A stretch of 64,000 bases of DNA from DATBVX01 sp963696675 (GTDB lineage Bacteria > Pseudomonadota > Gammaproteobacteria > Steroidobacterales > Steroidobacteraceae). The stretch is taken from the NCBI GenBank assembly GCA_963696675.1, contig CAVOLM010000039.1, positions 26,328 to 90,327 on the forward strand. The letters are read 5' to 3'. This document shows, piece after piece, positions 12,022 through 23,724 of the stretch (the first letter of the stretch is position 1; each line of letters starts with the position of its first letter). The translations under genes were made by a program, and so were the position numbers. The notes beneath the pieces were generated by a model that was not told the origin of the DNA, searched no databases, and worked only from the letters and a program-made list of their open reading frames with translations.

Positions 12022-12667
12022 ATGAATCCGATCGGAATCTTCGGCGGTACGTTCGACCCCATCCACTACGGTCACCTGCGCACGGCGTTCGAGTTACTGC
12101 AGTCCCTGAGGCTGACAGAGGTGCGCTTCATGCCCGCGGGCAATCCGCCGCACCGGGAATCGCCGGTGGCGAGCACCGAGGTGCGCCTCGCGATGGTCAA
12201 GGGCTGCGACCGAGGGTCAGCACGGATTTCTGGTCGATGACCGCGAAATCCGGCGCGAAGGACCGTCATATTCGGTCGATACGCTGGCCACGTTGCGGGC
12301 GGAACATCCGGATCGCTCGCTGTGTCTGATCGTGGGCATGGATGCATTTCTCGGGCTGCCGAAGTGGTACCAATGGCGTGAAATCCTGCAGCTCTCGCAT
12401 GTGGTGGTTGCACACCGCCCCGGCTGGCGGGCACCGGGCATGGGACCGCTCGGCGAGCTGCTCGTGGACCGTGGCACCGGCCGCATCGGCGATCTGCACG
12501 AATCGCGGGCCGGCTGCATCTATATCCACGCTGTGACGCAGCTCGAAATTTCCTCCACCGAAGTGCGCAACCTCGTCGCGGCGGGACGTGATCCACGTTT
12601 CCTGATGCCCGACAGCGTGCGCAGGATCATCCTGGAGAGCCGCTGCTACACTGCACCCCAACGCTGA
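12022..12667 (+). CDS. nadD: nicotinate-nucleotide adenylyltransferase, frameshifted
   Basis: The start MNPIGIFGGTFDPIHYGHL carries the nucleotidyltransferase (H/T)xGH motif. The frame is lost around 12195-12213 and resumes as EGQHGFLVDDREIRREGPSYSVDTL, continuing to the ISSTEVR motif and ending at 12667. The joined protein would be about 214 residues, normal for NadD. It converts nicotinate mononucleotide to deamido-NAD in NAD synthesis and is usually essential, so the break is probably a one-base sequence error. It sits between holA and rsfS, the conserved order. Confidence 0.92.
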
Positions 12668-12700
12668 TTTCTTTTCACCCAAAGGAGGCAACACACCGGC

Positions 12701-13078
12701 ATGACAGCATCCACAATCAAGCGCACACGCACGCGTACGCGGCGCTCACTCGAAACGGTCGTGGTCGAGGCGCTTGAGGAACTGAAGGCAGCGAACATCA
12801 AGGTGCTCGATGTACGCTCGCTGACCGACATCACCGACTTCATGGTGATCGCATCGGGCACCTCCGACCGTCACGTACGCTCAGTGGCGGACCGGGTGAT
12901 CGAGAAGGCCAAAGAGGCAGGCTTTCGACCCTTCGGAATCGAGGGGGAGCGCGATGGGGAATGGGTCCTCGTCGACCTGCCGGACGTGCTCGTGCACATC
13001 ATGCTGCCGCGCGTTCGTGAGTTCTACGGACTGGAAAAGCTGTGGAGCAACTCCCACAGCCACCCATCACCCGCTTGA
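12701..13078 (+). CDS. rsfS: ribosome silencing factor RsfS
   Basis: A 125-residue protein of the Iojap/RsfS family. Recognisable segments are VVEALEELKAANIKVLDVRSLTDITDFMVIASGTSDRH and GEWVLVDLPDVLVHIMLPRVREFYGLEKLW (each given here only to locate the fold). It binds ribosomal protein L14 and blocks subunit joining during starvation. A near-perfect Shine-Dalgarno (aaaggagg, 12681-12688) lies 12 nt before the ATG. Located directly after nadD and before rlmH, as in most gammaproteobacteria. Confidence 0.95.
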   Translation: MTASTIKRTRTRTRRSLETVVVEALEELKAANIKVLDVRSLTDITDFMVIASGTSDRHVRSVADRVIEKAKEAGFRPFGIEGERDGEWVLVDLPDVLVHIMLPRVREFYGLEKLWSNSHSHPSPA

Positions 13079-13131
13079 ACCCTCCGGTTGCCGCGCCCGG
13101 AACGGGGGCCGCGATGCAGTAAGCTGCGCGC

Positions 13132-13602
13132 ATGCGAATCGAGCTGCTCGCGCTCGGTACCCGGATGCCCGACTGGGTCGATGCTGGCGTCGCGGACTAT
13201 ATCCGCCGCTTCGGACCTGAAATCCGCTTCGAGCTGCGCGAGATCACGCTGGCACGACGGGCGCGCGAGGCAAGCACCCTGCGGGCAGTGGCCGACGAAG
13301 GTGCACGCGTGCTGGCGGCGATTCGAGCTGATGCGTTCGTGGTGGCGCTCGATGTCACCGGAAAGATGTACAGCACCGAGCAACTCAGCGACTGGCTCAG
13401 GGTTCGAATGCGCGAGGGTCGCGATCTCACTTTTCTCATCGGTGGGCCCGACGGACTCGCGCCCGATTGCCTGCAACGGAGCGATCTGCGCTGGTCACTG
13501 TCGGCCCTGACGCTACCGCATGCCTTGGTCCGGATCGTCGTCGTTGAGCAGCTATATCGCGCCCTGAGCCTGCTGAGGGGCCATCCGTATCATCGGGCCT
13601 GA
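13132..13602 (+). CDS. rlmH: 23S rRNA (pseudouridine1915-N3)-methyltransferase
   Basis: A 156-residue SPOUT methyltransferase, the standard RlmH length. FLIGGPDGLAPD (near residue 103) is the SAM-binding knot loop, and LTLPHALVRIVVVEQLYRALSLLRGHPYH is the conserved C-terminus that reaches the decoding centre. It methylates pseudouridine 1915 in helix 69 of 23S rRNA. It ends the nadD-rsfS-rlmH cluster. The next 260 nt (13603-13862) hold no gene that I can support and probably contain the promoter of the SPOR-like gene. Confidence 0.95.
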   Translation: MRIELLALGTRMPDWVDAGVADYIRRFGPEIRFELREITLARRAREASTLRAVADEGARVLAAIRADAFVVALDVTGKMYSTEQLSDWLRVRMREGRDLTFLIGGPDGLAPDCLQRSDLRWSLSALTLPHALVRIVVVEQLYRALSLLRGHPYHRA

Positions 13603-13862
13603 CAGTACGCGGCGCGCGGGGAAAGTCGCCAGGAAGGCGCCAATTCGCCTTGTGACATAAGCAGGCCGCACCCGGAAGATCCTGTCAAATCTGCGACGCG
13701 GTTGTCGGCGGGAGGCGACGCTTATCCTTGCCGGAAGCGCCTGGCTGTTGAAAATCCAGTTCGCCCCCTCCGACGAAAATACACCCACGAACCGACAAGC
13801 GAACAGCCCCATTGCAGGCTGGTATTTGACTTGTGGAACCTGGTTCGAGGAGTTCTTTTGAA

Positions 13863-16726
13863 ATGACGCAAGGCGCGGCCGAGGATCTCTGGCACCTGAG
13901 CATCGACGACCTGTTCGTCACGCCGGTCGAGACTCCGCCTCTCGAGGGCCCGGGTCCGTTCGTCATCAATCTCAGCGCGTCGACCGCCCCAATCGGGATT
14001 CCCGCCACGGGCGTGTCCGGATTCGAAAAGCTCAAGCTCTACCAGCTCTCCCGCAAGGAAGATGGGCGCGATCGGTTCCGCCTGCGCCTCGGGTTCTTCG
14101 ACACACCTGCCGCAGCCAATGAAGCCCTCGCGGCGCTGCGCGAGCTGTATCCAAGCGCTTTCGCAACCAATGCGACTGAAGATGATCAGCGCTTCAATCC
14201 GGCGCGCCCGCGCCCACCCAAAGGCGGAGCCCGTGGTGGCGGCGGCCGCACAGAATTCGTCAGGACACGCCCACGCGCGCAACGCAGTTCGCAGCGATTC
14301 GGGTCGGCGCGGCAAGAAGAAGGACGTACGGCGCGATCACGCTGCACACCCTCGTGGCACGGAGACGCACGGAGCGCACCGAAACAAGCCGGCGTCGCGT
14401 AATGGCCATGTGCATGGTCCCGCCAAGAGTGCGCTGCATCTGGCTCAGCTGGGCGTAATCAAGGAAGAGAGCATCGACGTCGAGTCGATCCTGCTTGCGG
14501 CTCTTGCTCCGGCCACATCTGACAAGCCCCAGTCGGCACCCAGCAAGCCTGAGCCGGCGCCAGGCAAGACCCACCAGCAAAACAATGCGCGCCACACAGC
14601 GAAGCCGGGTCACGGTTCGAAACACTCGCGTCCGCATTCCAAGCCTTCCGAAGCCAAGCACCATGCTTCGCGCCCACGTCGCGAAGTCGAGCGCGCCCGC
14701 GCCGGCGGTCGTAGCGCCTCCGGTCGCATCACCCGCGCCGAGTCAGCCTGCGTCGCTGCGAAGCCCGAGATTCCGACGCTGACGACGTCGATGCCAGCGC
14801 CAGGCCCGGCGCGCCGGTCGAGGCATTGCAACCCGACGAAGTCTCCGACACCGCTCGTTCCCCCGCCTGTCCTCGAGGAGGCAGTCCTGCCCGTGCCATC
14901 GAGCGCTCCCGAGCGGATCGAAGCACCGGCGGATGTGGACAACGAGGCCAACATCGTGACGCACCCGCGCCTCGATGAGGCGCCTGCAGCAAACAGCGAA
15001 CCGCCGGGCGCTGACATCCCGATCGATCTGCACTTCATCGATCGCATCTTCGATGACGACACGCCAACGGTCGAAGTGCTTGCTCTCGAATCGTCCGACG
15101 CCCTGCCTGCTGTCCAGGCAGGAGCCAAAGCAGATCGTCGAGCCAGTAGCAGCGAAACGAGAGTCGGCGCACGCAGCCGAGCCAGAATCCAAGGTGAGCG
15201 CGAAGCGGCCGCCGGCAGAGTCCGAGGCGCCTGCGATTTCCGCGCACGACATCATTGCGTTACTGACCCAACCCATTCCTGACTGTGCGTGCGAGCCAGA
15301 AGCAAGCGCACGTCGAGACCTGCCGCTCCTGAGCCGCAGACGCCCGCGTCCGTTCCGCCTCCAGCCGCACCGAGCGTGCAAGCGGCGGCAGAGACCCCGA
15401 GCGTCGACCGCACGTCACCTATTTCGAAGACCGCCGAGGCCGAGCCCGAGACTCGTACTGCGGCAGCGCCGTCTCCCCAGATCGAAGACGAGATTCCGAC
15501 GCTCACCCAGATCGCCACAGCCGCATCGCCGCTCTCCGTGCCAGAGCCGGTCGAGGCTGAGGAGGTCTCTTCTCCGACGCTGCCTGCGCAGACCAGGGCC
15601 GAAGCCGACGCATCTGTCGGCGCGATTGCCGCCGGCATCGAGTCGGAGCTCGAGCTGATCCTGCCTGCGGAAGGCCCTGAAGGTTGATGCAGCTCCCGCG
15701 CCGAGCGCCGAATCTGCATCAAAGTTGAGGAGGCGCCAAGCTGCCGGCGCGCCGATCGAGCTCGAACTGGAGCTCGTGCCGGAGGAGCCGAGCGCCCCCG
15801 CACTCAGCGACGTTTTCGAAGAAGTGATCGTTGCGCAAGTCATACCGGCGCGACGCGAGCCGCCGCCCGTCGCGAAGTCGCACACCAATGTGCCGCCGAC
15901 CGCATCGGCTACGCAGCACCGCGCCTGTGCCGCCGGCGCCAGTGTCTGTTACCGGCCGCGCGATTGCCCGCCGAGAGCATCTTCAAGGTCAAGAACCGGC
16001 CTGCGCAGACGACAACCGCACCTCCCGTCGCACCAGCCGAACCGGCGATCAAGCGGCCGGTGGTCATCTTCGATGCGCCAATCGAAGATATGGACAGCAC
16101 ACAGACGTTGCGAGCGTTGACGCCTCTGGAGCTCAACGACGACTCACAGTCGAAATGGTTCGCCGTGCAGCTCGCGTTGTCCGAGGAACCGGTAAAGGTC
16201 GAGTCGCTTCCGCACATCGACATCTTCGACGAGTACCGCCTGTACTCAATATCGGGCATCGACCAGGGCAGGTTCCTGCACAGCCTGAGAATGGGCTTTT
16301 TCTCCGCCGAGAGCTCGGCGCAAGCCGTCGCCGGATATCTGCGTGCGTCGTTCGAGGACGCTGTGGTCAAGCGGGTGAGCATTGCCGAGCATGATCGCTT
16401 CGCGGAGCGCAAGGCGAAGCCGGAGAAAAAGGCAGAGCCGGAAACGGTCGCAGCGCGCGCGCCCGAAGCGAGGCGCAGCGACGTTCAACCCGCAGCCGCG
16501 TCCTCCAGCACGACGCCCAGCCCGTAGCACTGGGCCGATTCCAAAGGTCGCGCGCAAGCCACGCAGCTCGGTCGACAGTGCGCCCACGGGACGTCACCGC
16601 ACGCTCGGCGAACAGCTCTACGACGAGGCGCGTGAGGTCGCTCTCTCGCAGAGCGCCATCCGTCGCATGCCGAAGAACTCCTCGCTCTGGTCGCGCCTGT
16701 TCGGCCAGGACAAGGACAAGCCGTAG
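13863..16726 (+). CDS. long Ala/Pro-rich SPOR-like protein, multiply frameshifted
   Basis: One gene of roughly 950 residues appears as at least six overlapping frames. The N-terminal module (MTQGAAEDLWHLSIDDLF, then FEKLKLYQLSRKEDGRDRFR, LRLGFFDTPAAANEALAALREL) and a C-terminal module (DIFDEYRLYSISGIDQGRF, LHSLRMGFFSAESSAQAVAGYL) both resemble SPOR repeats, which bind denuded peptidoglycan at division sites. Between them lies a low-complexity linker of Pro, Ala and acidic residues. The extreme C-terminus is basic (LWSRLFGQDKDKP). No transmembrane segment is evident in the pieces. Frame changes fall near 14300, 14400, 15285, 15690, 15930 and 16520; GC-rich low complexity may have promoted sequencing errors. 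Function is inferred only from the SPOR resemblance. Confidence 0.7.
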
Positions 16727-16911
16727 ACGTAGCATCGGGTCTCCGTTCACCGTCGTCCGCGGTGGGCGCCGGAGCTTCGCGCGCTCCCTCCAGGCGTTCA
16801 CATCTCGTTCATCGACGGGGGCCCAGGATGCTATCCTGCCTCGGTTGCGGCAGCTTCGCGGTCAGCCGCACAACCACTTGGGTGGCAAGGCAATAAGGGA
16901 CCTCGCCGGCC

Positions 16912-17514
16912 ATGTCAGCCGGACTGCTCTATCTTGCATCGGCCTCCCCGCGTCGGCGGGACCTTCTCGACCAGATCGGAGTGCCCTGCCTGGTGCGTGC
17001 GGTGGATATCGACGAGTCCCGTCAACCTGAAGAGGACCCCCGCGATTACGTTCTGAGGCTCGCGCGCGCCAAGGCCGAAACTGCCTGGTCCCGATTCGCC
17101 GCATCGGAGGGCAAACCGGTCCTGGCCGCGGATACCGCGGTGGTTCTTGAAGGTGAAATCTTTGGCAAGCCGCGCGATCAAACCGAGGGCTCGGCCATGC
17201 TGGGCCGACTGTCGGGGCGCACTCACGAAGTGCTGACTGCCGTAGCCCTTCGGACACCGGCGGGGCTCGATACGCGCGTGAGTGCGAGCCGAGTGACATT
17301 TCGGGCGCTCGCGCCGGGTGAACCTGAACGTTATTGGCAGACCGGTGAGGGCGCGGACAAGGCTGGCGCCTATGCTGTGCAGGGGCACGCCGCCATGTTC
17401 ATCACGCACTTGAGTGGAAGTTACTCGGGCGTCATGGGCCTGCCGCTATTCGAGACCGCAGAACTGTTGCAGCGCGCGGGATTTGAGTTATGGACGCAAA
17501 CGCCTCGCCGGTAA
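16912..17514 (+). CDS. maf: Maf/YhdE nucleoside triphosphate pyrophosphatase
   Basis: A 200-residue Maf protein. The N-terminal signature LYLASASPRRRDLLDQIG, the catalytic ADTAV motif, GKPRD and SGRTHEVLTAV are all present, matching the YhdE (dTTP/UTP pyrophosphatase) branch. It hydrolyses noncanonical or excess nucleotides and can delay division. The stop codon overlaps the preferred start of rng (TAATG). The order maf-rng-yhdP is the classic gammaproteobacterial arrangement downstream of mreBCD, although mreBCD is not in this window. Confidence 0.95.
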   Translation: MSAGLLYLASASPRRRDLLDQIGVPCLVRAVDIDESRQPEEDPRDYVLRLARAKAETAWSRFAASEGKPVLAADTAVVLEGEIFGKPRDQTEGSAMLGRLSGRTHEVLTAVALRTPAGLDTRVSASRVTFRALAPGEPERYWQTGEGADKAGAYAVQGHAAMFITHLSGSYSGVMGLPLFETAELLQRAGFELWTQTPRR

Positions 17515-18983
17515 TGACAGCGGAGATCCTGGTGAACGCGACCGCGCGCGAGTCACGTGCCGCCGTGGTCGAGAACGGCGTGCTGCAGGAAGTCTTCATC
17601 GAGCGCATCAGCCGGCGCGGCCTTACCGGAAACATCTACAAGGGCCGCGTGTCGCGGGTGTTGCCTGGGATGCAAGCCGCATTCATCGAGATCGGGCTCG
17701 CACGCACCGCTTTTCTGCATGCCTCCGACATTGCCAAGCCTGCCACGGATCCGGAAGGCGTGGAACTGCCACGCACCGAGAACGTGCGTGAGCTGGTGGC
17801 GGAGGGCGACGAGATACTGGTGCAGGTCGTAAAGGACCCGATCGGCAGCAAGGGCGCGCGCCTGACGACCTTCATCTCCATTCCATCGCGTTACCTCGTC
17901 TACATGCCCAAGGGGCGCGGCATCGGCATCTCCGCCCGCATCGAAGCGGAGGACGAACGGCGGCGCCTGCGCGAGGCGGTGGGATTGTTTGCGACACCCG
18001 AAGATGCCGGCGGCTACATCGTGCGTACCGCTGCCGAAGGGGCCTCACTCGAAGCGATGCGAGCCGACATGCTGTTTCTCAAGCGGCTCTGGGAGTCGAT
18101 TCGTGACAAGGGGCTCAAGGCGAGCGCCGGACAACTGGTGCACGAGGATCTGCCGCTACCCGTGCGGGTATTGCGCGATCTGCTCAACGAGGGCGTCGGA
18201 CGGGTGAGCGTCGACAGCGCGGAGGCGCACCAGCGCATGATCGACTTCGCCCGCATGTTCATGCCCGAAAGTGCCACCAAGATCGAGTTGTATGGGCAAC
18301 CCCGCGCGATTTTCGATCTGCACGGGATAGAAGAGGAAATCGAGAAGGCGCTCGATCGCAAGGTGCTGCTCAAATCCGGCGGACACCTGATCATCGATCA
18401 GACCGAGGCGATGACCACGATCGACGTCAATACCGGTGCGTACGTAGGTCATCGCAACCTCGAAGAGACGATATTCCGCACCAACCTCGAGGCTGCACTC
18501 GCAATTGCGCGCCAGCTGCGGCTGCGCAATCTGGGCGGGATCATCATCATCGACTTCATCGACATGCACGAAGAGGAGCACCGCCGGCAGGTGATCCAGG
18601 CCCTCGAGAAAGCACTCGATGACGATCACGCGCGCACCAGCATCTCGAGTGTCTCACCGCTGGGCCTGGTCGAAATGACGCGCAAGCGCACCCGCGAGAG
18701 CCTCGAGCACCTCCTGTGCCAACCCTGCCCGACTTGCCAGGGACGCGGATTCGTCAAGACGCCTGAGACCGTCTGCTACGAAATCTTCCGGGAAATCCTG
18801 CGCCAGAACCGTCAGTTCGAGTTTCAGCGGCTGCTGGTGCTCGCCCACCAGGATGTCATCGACTTGTTGCTGGACGAGGAGTCGACTGCGCTCGCCGAGC
18901 TCGAGGCGCTGGCCGGTAAGCCGATTCGCCTGCAGACCGAGGCGCTCTATTCCGTGGACCAGTTCGACGTGGTGCTGATGTGA
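17514..18983 (+). CDS. rng: ribonuclease G
   Basis: A 489-residue RNase E/G family enzyme, the same length as E. coli RNase G when started at MTAEILVNATARESRAAV (ATG at 17514, overlapping the maf stop); an upstream in-frame ATG at 17490 is less likely. It contains the S1 domain (YKGRVSRVLPGMQAAFIEIG), the DNase I-like catalytic region with TIDVNTGAYVG and IIIDFIDM (metal-binding Asp residues), and a Zn-link CxxC (CQPCPTCQGRG). It processes the 5' end of 16S rRNA and degrades mRNA. The last codons overlap the GTG start of yhdP. Confidence 0.96.
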   Translation: MTAEILVNATARESRAAVVENGVLQEVFIERISRRGLTGNIYKGRVSRVLPGMQAAFIEIGLARTAFLHASDIAKPATDPEGVELPRTENVRELVAEGDEILVQVVKDPIGSKGARLTTFISIPSRYLVYMPKGRGIGISARIEAEDERRRLREAVGLFATPEDAGGYIVRTAAEGASLEAMRADMLFLKRLWESIRDKGLKASAGQLVHEDLPLPVRVLRDLLNEGVGRVSVDSAEAHQRMIDFARMFMPESATKIELYGQPRAIFDLHGIEEEIEKALDRKVLLKSGGHLIIDQTEAMTTIDVNTGAYVGHRNLEETIFRTNLEAALAIARQLRLRNLGGIIIIDFIDMHEEEHRRQVIQALEKALDDDHARTSISSVSPLGLVEMTRKRTRESLEHLLCQPCPTCQGRGFVKTPETVCYEIFREILRQNRQFEFQRLLVLAHQDVIDLLLDEESTALAELEALAGKPIRLQTEALYSVDQFDVVLM

Positions 18984-21900
18984 CCGAAGCTGTGCCCGGG
19001 ACGCCGACGCCAGAACGGCCCGCCGCGCGCCGCGTCGTTGCGCTGGGTCGCGGGCCTTGCGGGTGGCCTCATCATCCTGCTTGCGCTGCTGGTCGGCGCA
19101 ATGCGCATCGCGATCGCACACCTGCCGGAATACCGTGATCAGATCCAGGCGTGGGTCAATGAGACTTCGCACCTGGACGTCCGCTTCAAGAGCATGGATG
19201 CGCGCTGGCGCTTCTACGGGCCGGAACTGTTCGTGAGCGACGTGGCGGTGCTGGCGCCGAAGGGTGGGCCGCTGCTCGCGAAGGCCCACGCCGCCAGCAT
19301 TGGCTTCGACGTCTGGCGTGCGATGCTGCATGCCGAAATGCTTCCGGCGCGCATCACGTTGTTGCAGCCGGAGATCGGTGTGGTCCGGACCCCGGATGGG
19401 CGTATCGAGCTCGAAGGGCAGGCGGCGCTCGAGGATCGCGAGCAGCGGTTCAAGATCGACGACCTGCCGACGGGACTCCTGAGCATCGAGGATGCCAAGG
19501 TCACTTTTACCGACCAGCAGGGAAAGCTGAGCGACCTGATCCTGAGAGGCGTGGAAGTCGGATTACGGCGCGACCGACATGACCTCGAAGTGGAAGGCGA
19601 GCTCGATCTTCCGAATCGGATGGGAACGCGCCTGGCATTCGAAGGCGAGGCACACGGCGATCTCGCTACGCCGGAATCGCTGGGTTGGCGCGTGGACGCC
19701 AAGACGAATGGCATCGACCTGAAAGGGTGGCACGAGTTTCTGAGTGGCGCGCTCGCCGTACCCGATGCCGGCCGCGGCCGAATCCGCGCGACGGCCGCTT
19801 TCGTGGGTGCTCAGCTCACACGCGCTTCTGCGCAGTTGCAGCTTGCGGACGTGTTGATTCCGGCCTCGAGCACGTTGGCCGAGCGACACGATCTATTCGA
19901 ACCTTTCTGGCGATGTGCGACTGGATTGCAAGAAGGGGTTGTGGCGATTGACTGGCCGCGACGTGAGACTCGTCACGCGCGCTCACGCATGGGAGCCGGC
20001 GCGTATTTCCGCGGCGTGGAGTCGCAGCGACAGCGGGCTCGTCCAGCTCGAGGCCGAGGCGAACTACCTGCGCCTGGAGAATCTCGTGCCTCTCGCAACC
20101 TTGGCGCCCGAAGGAACTTGGCGCAGCCGCGTGACGGAGTTGCTGCCCGAAGGCGAAATCCGCGCGCTCAAGCTGAACTACGCGGCGGGCGATTCGGCGC
20201 CTGCACGCTATCAGGCGACCGCGCGTTTTGCCGAGCTGGGTTTTGCTCCGATCGGTGCTGCGCCGGGCCTGCGTGGCCTGCGCGGGGAGATGACCACCAC
20301 CGAAACTGCCGGGCGCGCCTCGATCGACTCGCAGGCTGTGGTCTTCTCAATGCCGCACAAGTTCCGTGCCCCATTGAGTGCCGATGTGGCGCGCGGGGAC
20401 ATTCACTGGGAGCACTCGACCGGAAGGCTGGCGTGTTTCAACCCGCAGCTTCGCCGTGCGCAATGCACACGCCAATGCCCAGGCAGATCTCGACCTGCTG
20501 CTGCCCGGCGATGCGAGCTCGCCGATTCTGAAGATCAACAGTCGCTTTCAGGACGCGGTCCTCACCGAGGCATGGCGCTACCTGCCGATCGACAAGCTGT
20601 CCGAAAAAGTCCTCGCGTGGCTCGATGCTGCGCCGCTGGCGGGGCGCGCGCCGTCCGGGGAGTTCGTCTTCGACGGCCCGACCCGGAGTTTTCCGTTCCG
20701 CAACGGCGAGGGGCTATTTCGCATCAGCTTCCCGGTCGCGGGCATGCGCCTGCACTATGCCGAAGGGTGGCCCGATCTCGAGAATCTCGCCGCGGACATC
20801 GAATTCAGGAATGCGGGTCTCACGGGCGTAGTTCGCAGCGCGACGCTCAATGGTTTGAGAATCGAGAACTCCAGGGCGCAATTCGTCGACTTCAGAACGG
20901 GCGAACTCACCATCAACGGACGCGCGACGGGCGATGTCGGTGATGCGCTCGGCTATCTGCAGAAGAGCCCGCTGGCCGACAACCTGGGGAGCCTGTTCGC
21001 GGATCTGCGTGGCAAGGGGCCTGTTGCCGCGACAGTCGACATCCTGCTGCCGGTCAAGAACATGGAGCAGCACAAGGTCCTTGTCACCGCGCAGCTGAAC
21101 CAGACATGTTCTGTCGCTCGTCGATACGGCGCAGGTACTGGAAGGGCTGCAAGGTGTCATCCAGTTCAACGACAAGCTGCTGAGTGCTACGGACCTCACC
21201 GCGACTTATCTCGGCGGGCCGGCGCACATCGAGCTTTCACCGGAGGTGGCCGCCGGGCGCAAACATCCCGACAACGTGATCCACGTTCGCGCTCAGACCC
21301 CGGTTCCGGCGCTGCGCCAGGCTTTCGAGGGCTCTGAATTGCTTTCCGCCGATGGCACGCTCGACTGGCGCGGGGTGATGCGCATTCCCATGGACTACGG
21401 CGACGAGCCTGAAGGAGTCCGCAAGGCGTCCCGTCACAGCGCGCATCAATTCCTCGCTGCGGGGCGCTGCGATCAATCTTCCCGAACCGCTCGCCAAGCC
21501 CGCCGGCGACGTGCGCCCGCTACGAGTCGAAGTGCAATGGCCGGAGGCATCGACGGCGCTGGTGCGAGCGAGTTACGGCACTGACGTACGCTCGCAGCTC
21601 AGCTTCCAGCGCGATCGTTCCGGATGGAAATTCGATCGCGGTGGCGTGCACCTCGGGGAGAGCGATGCGCGTTTGCCATCGACGCCGGGTCTCGAGGTGC
21701 GTGGCAATGTCGAGCGTCTCGATGTGTCTCAGTGGCTCGCATTGCGCTCCAGCGGCAAAGGCAAAGGCGCCGTATCGGACTACTTGCGCAGCGTTGAACT
21801 CACAGTCAGCGACTTGCAAATCTTCGGCATGCGCTTTCCGGACGTCAGCGGGAACCTGCTACCCACGCAGAGCGCGTGGTCCGTGACTGTGGACGGCCCG

Positions 21901-22901
21901 AAAGCGCACGGCACGGTTCAGGTGCCCTTCAACCTGACGGGCGATGAGCCGCTCGTGATCAACATGACACGCCTGGGCCTGGAGGCGGTGGATGTCCTCT
22001 TCCGAGGAGGGCGCCGACAACCAGGCCGACCCCAGGCAGTGGCCGAATATCACCGCGTCAGTCGATGAATTCGACGCGTACGGCAAGCATCTCGGGGCGA
22101 CGCACGCCGAGATCAAACGAGTTCCCGATGGGCTGAGCCTGCAGTCCTTCACGGCCAAATCAGCGGGCCACGAGCTCACTGCAACCGGAAGCTGGACCAA
22201 CCCGCCGACCGGTGAGCGCGGTGACTTGAAACTCAAACTCGAGAGCACAGATCTGCAGCAGACCCTGGTGGATCTGGGCTACGGCCCAGGGCTGACAGCG
22301 AAACATGGTCTACTCGAGGCGGATGTGAGCTGGCCGGGTGCACCGAGCGCGACACTCCTGGGGCGACTGAACGGCACGATGAAAGTAGAAGTGGAGGACG
22401 GACAACTGCTCAACGTTCAGCCCGGCGCCGGCCGTGTATTCGGGTTGCTGAGCATCGCCACGCTGCCGCGACGCCTGTCGCTCGATTTCTCGGACCTCAC
22501 CGACAAGGGTTTCGCCTTCGACAGCATCCACGGCGACTTCACGCTCGAGTCGGGCGATGCCTACACGCAGAACCTGCTGCTCAAGGGTCCCGCAGCGGAA
22601 ATCGGCATGGTCGGTCGCACCGGACTCTGGCGACACGATTACGACCAGACCGTGGTAGTGACAGGAAGTCTCGGCCAGTCGCTGCCGGCCGCGGGCCTGC
22701 TGGCAGGTGGACCGGCCGTCGGCGCCGCGATGCTCCTGTTCTCGCAGATCTTCAAGGAGCCTCTCAAGGGCATGGCACGCGGCTACTACCGCATAACAGG
22801 GTCCGTGGGAGAGTCCAAACGTGCAGCGGGTCGAAGCATCCGACGTCAAGAAGACCGAGAATGCGTTGCACGTCGTTGAGAAGAGGAAGGAGAAAGGATG
22901 A
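18980..22901 (+). CDS. yhdP: YhdP-type AsmA-like phospholipid transport protein, frameshifted
   Basis: A large gene of about 1,300 residues broken into at least six frames. It starts with an N-terminal helix (LAGGLIILLALLVGAMRIAI) and the typical HLPEYRDQIQAWVNE, and ends with the AsmA-like region (AKHGLLEADVSWPGAPSA, NVQPGAGRVFGLLSIATLPR). YhdP bridges the inner and outer membranes and is implicated in phospholipid transport to the outer membrane. Breaks fall near 19015, 19905, 20440, 21105, 21420-21500, 21995 and 22815. The last segment, read in the corrected frame, ends in a TGA overlapping the ATG of the next gene. Position between rng and nit supports the call. Confidence 0.88.
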
Positions 22902-23713
22902 GCAGGATCGCCGCCATCCAGATGACATCAGGTCCGGAAGTGGCGCAGAACCTGGCCACGGCCGGACGGCTGCTCGAGGAAGCTGCTGCGCAAGGGGCCG
23001 CGCTCGCAGGCCTGCCCGAGAATTTCGCCATCATGGGACGTAGCGAAGCGGACAAGCTCGCGGTCTCCGAGGCCGATGGCGATGGGCCGATTCAGCAGTT
23101 TCTCGCCTCCACCGCGCGACGCCTCAAGCTGTGGATCATCGGTGGGACGATCCCTGTGCGTGCCGGCTCCGACGGGCGCGTTGCTGCCGCGTGCCTCGTC
23201 TACGATGAGCGCGGTGAGCGTCGCGCACGTTACGACAAGATTCATCTGTTCGACGTCAAGGTGCCGGACAAGGCCGAGGAATATCGGGAATCCGCAACCA
23301 TCGTGCATGGCCGCGAGCCTGTGGTGATCGATTCTCCCGTGGGAAAGCTCGGACTTGCCGTCTGCTACGATGTGCGCTTCCCGGAATTGTTCAGAAAGAT
23401 GTCGGCCGCGGGCGCGCAAGTGTTCAGCCTGCCCTCGGCGTTCACTGCCCCAACGGGCCGCGCCCACTGGGAAACATTGCTTCGTGCCCGCGCCATCGAA
23501 AACCTGTGTTTCCTGCTGGCACCGGCGCAGGCCGGCGTACATGTGAACGGGCGCGAGACCTATGGAGACACGATGATCGTGGACTATTGGGGACGGGTAT
23601 TGGCGCGCTTGCCGCGCGGCGCGGGTGTTGTCACCGCCGAGCTCGATCCCGAGCGGCAAGGGGAAGTGCGCCGCTCGTTCCCGGCGCTCGAGCATCGAAT
23701 CTTCACGAGCTGA
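22898..23713 (+). CDS. carbon-nitrogen hydrolase (nitrilase superfamily, Nit1-like)
   Basis: A 271-residue amidase with the Glu-Lys-Cys catalytic triad: Glu in LPENFAIMG (residue about 41), Lys in YDKIHLFDVKVPD (about 111), and Cys in LAVCYDVRFPELFR (about 153). The pattern fits the Nit1 branch, which hydrolyses deaminated glutathione as a metabolite-repair reaction; the substrate here is inferred. The start ATG overlaps the yhdP stop (ATGA) and the gene is followed 11 nt later by tldD, the usual yhdP-nit-tldD order. Confidence 0.92.
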   Translation: MSRIAAIQMTSGPEVAQNLATAGRLLEEAAAQGAALAGLPENFAIMGRSEADKLAVSEADGDGPIQQFLASTARRLKLWIIGGTIPVRAGSDGRVAAACLVYDERGERRARYDKIHLFDVKVPDKAEEYRESATIVHGREPVVIDSPVGKLGLAVCYDVRFPELFRKMSAAGAQVFSLPSAFTAPTGRAHWETLLRARAIENLCFLLAPAQAGVHVNGRETYGDTMIVDYWGRVLARLPRGAGVVTAELDPERQGEVRRSFPALEHRIFTS

Positions 23714-23724
23714 TCGATCCCGCA

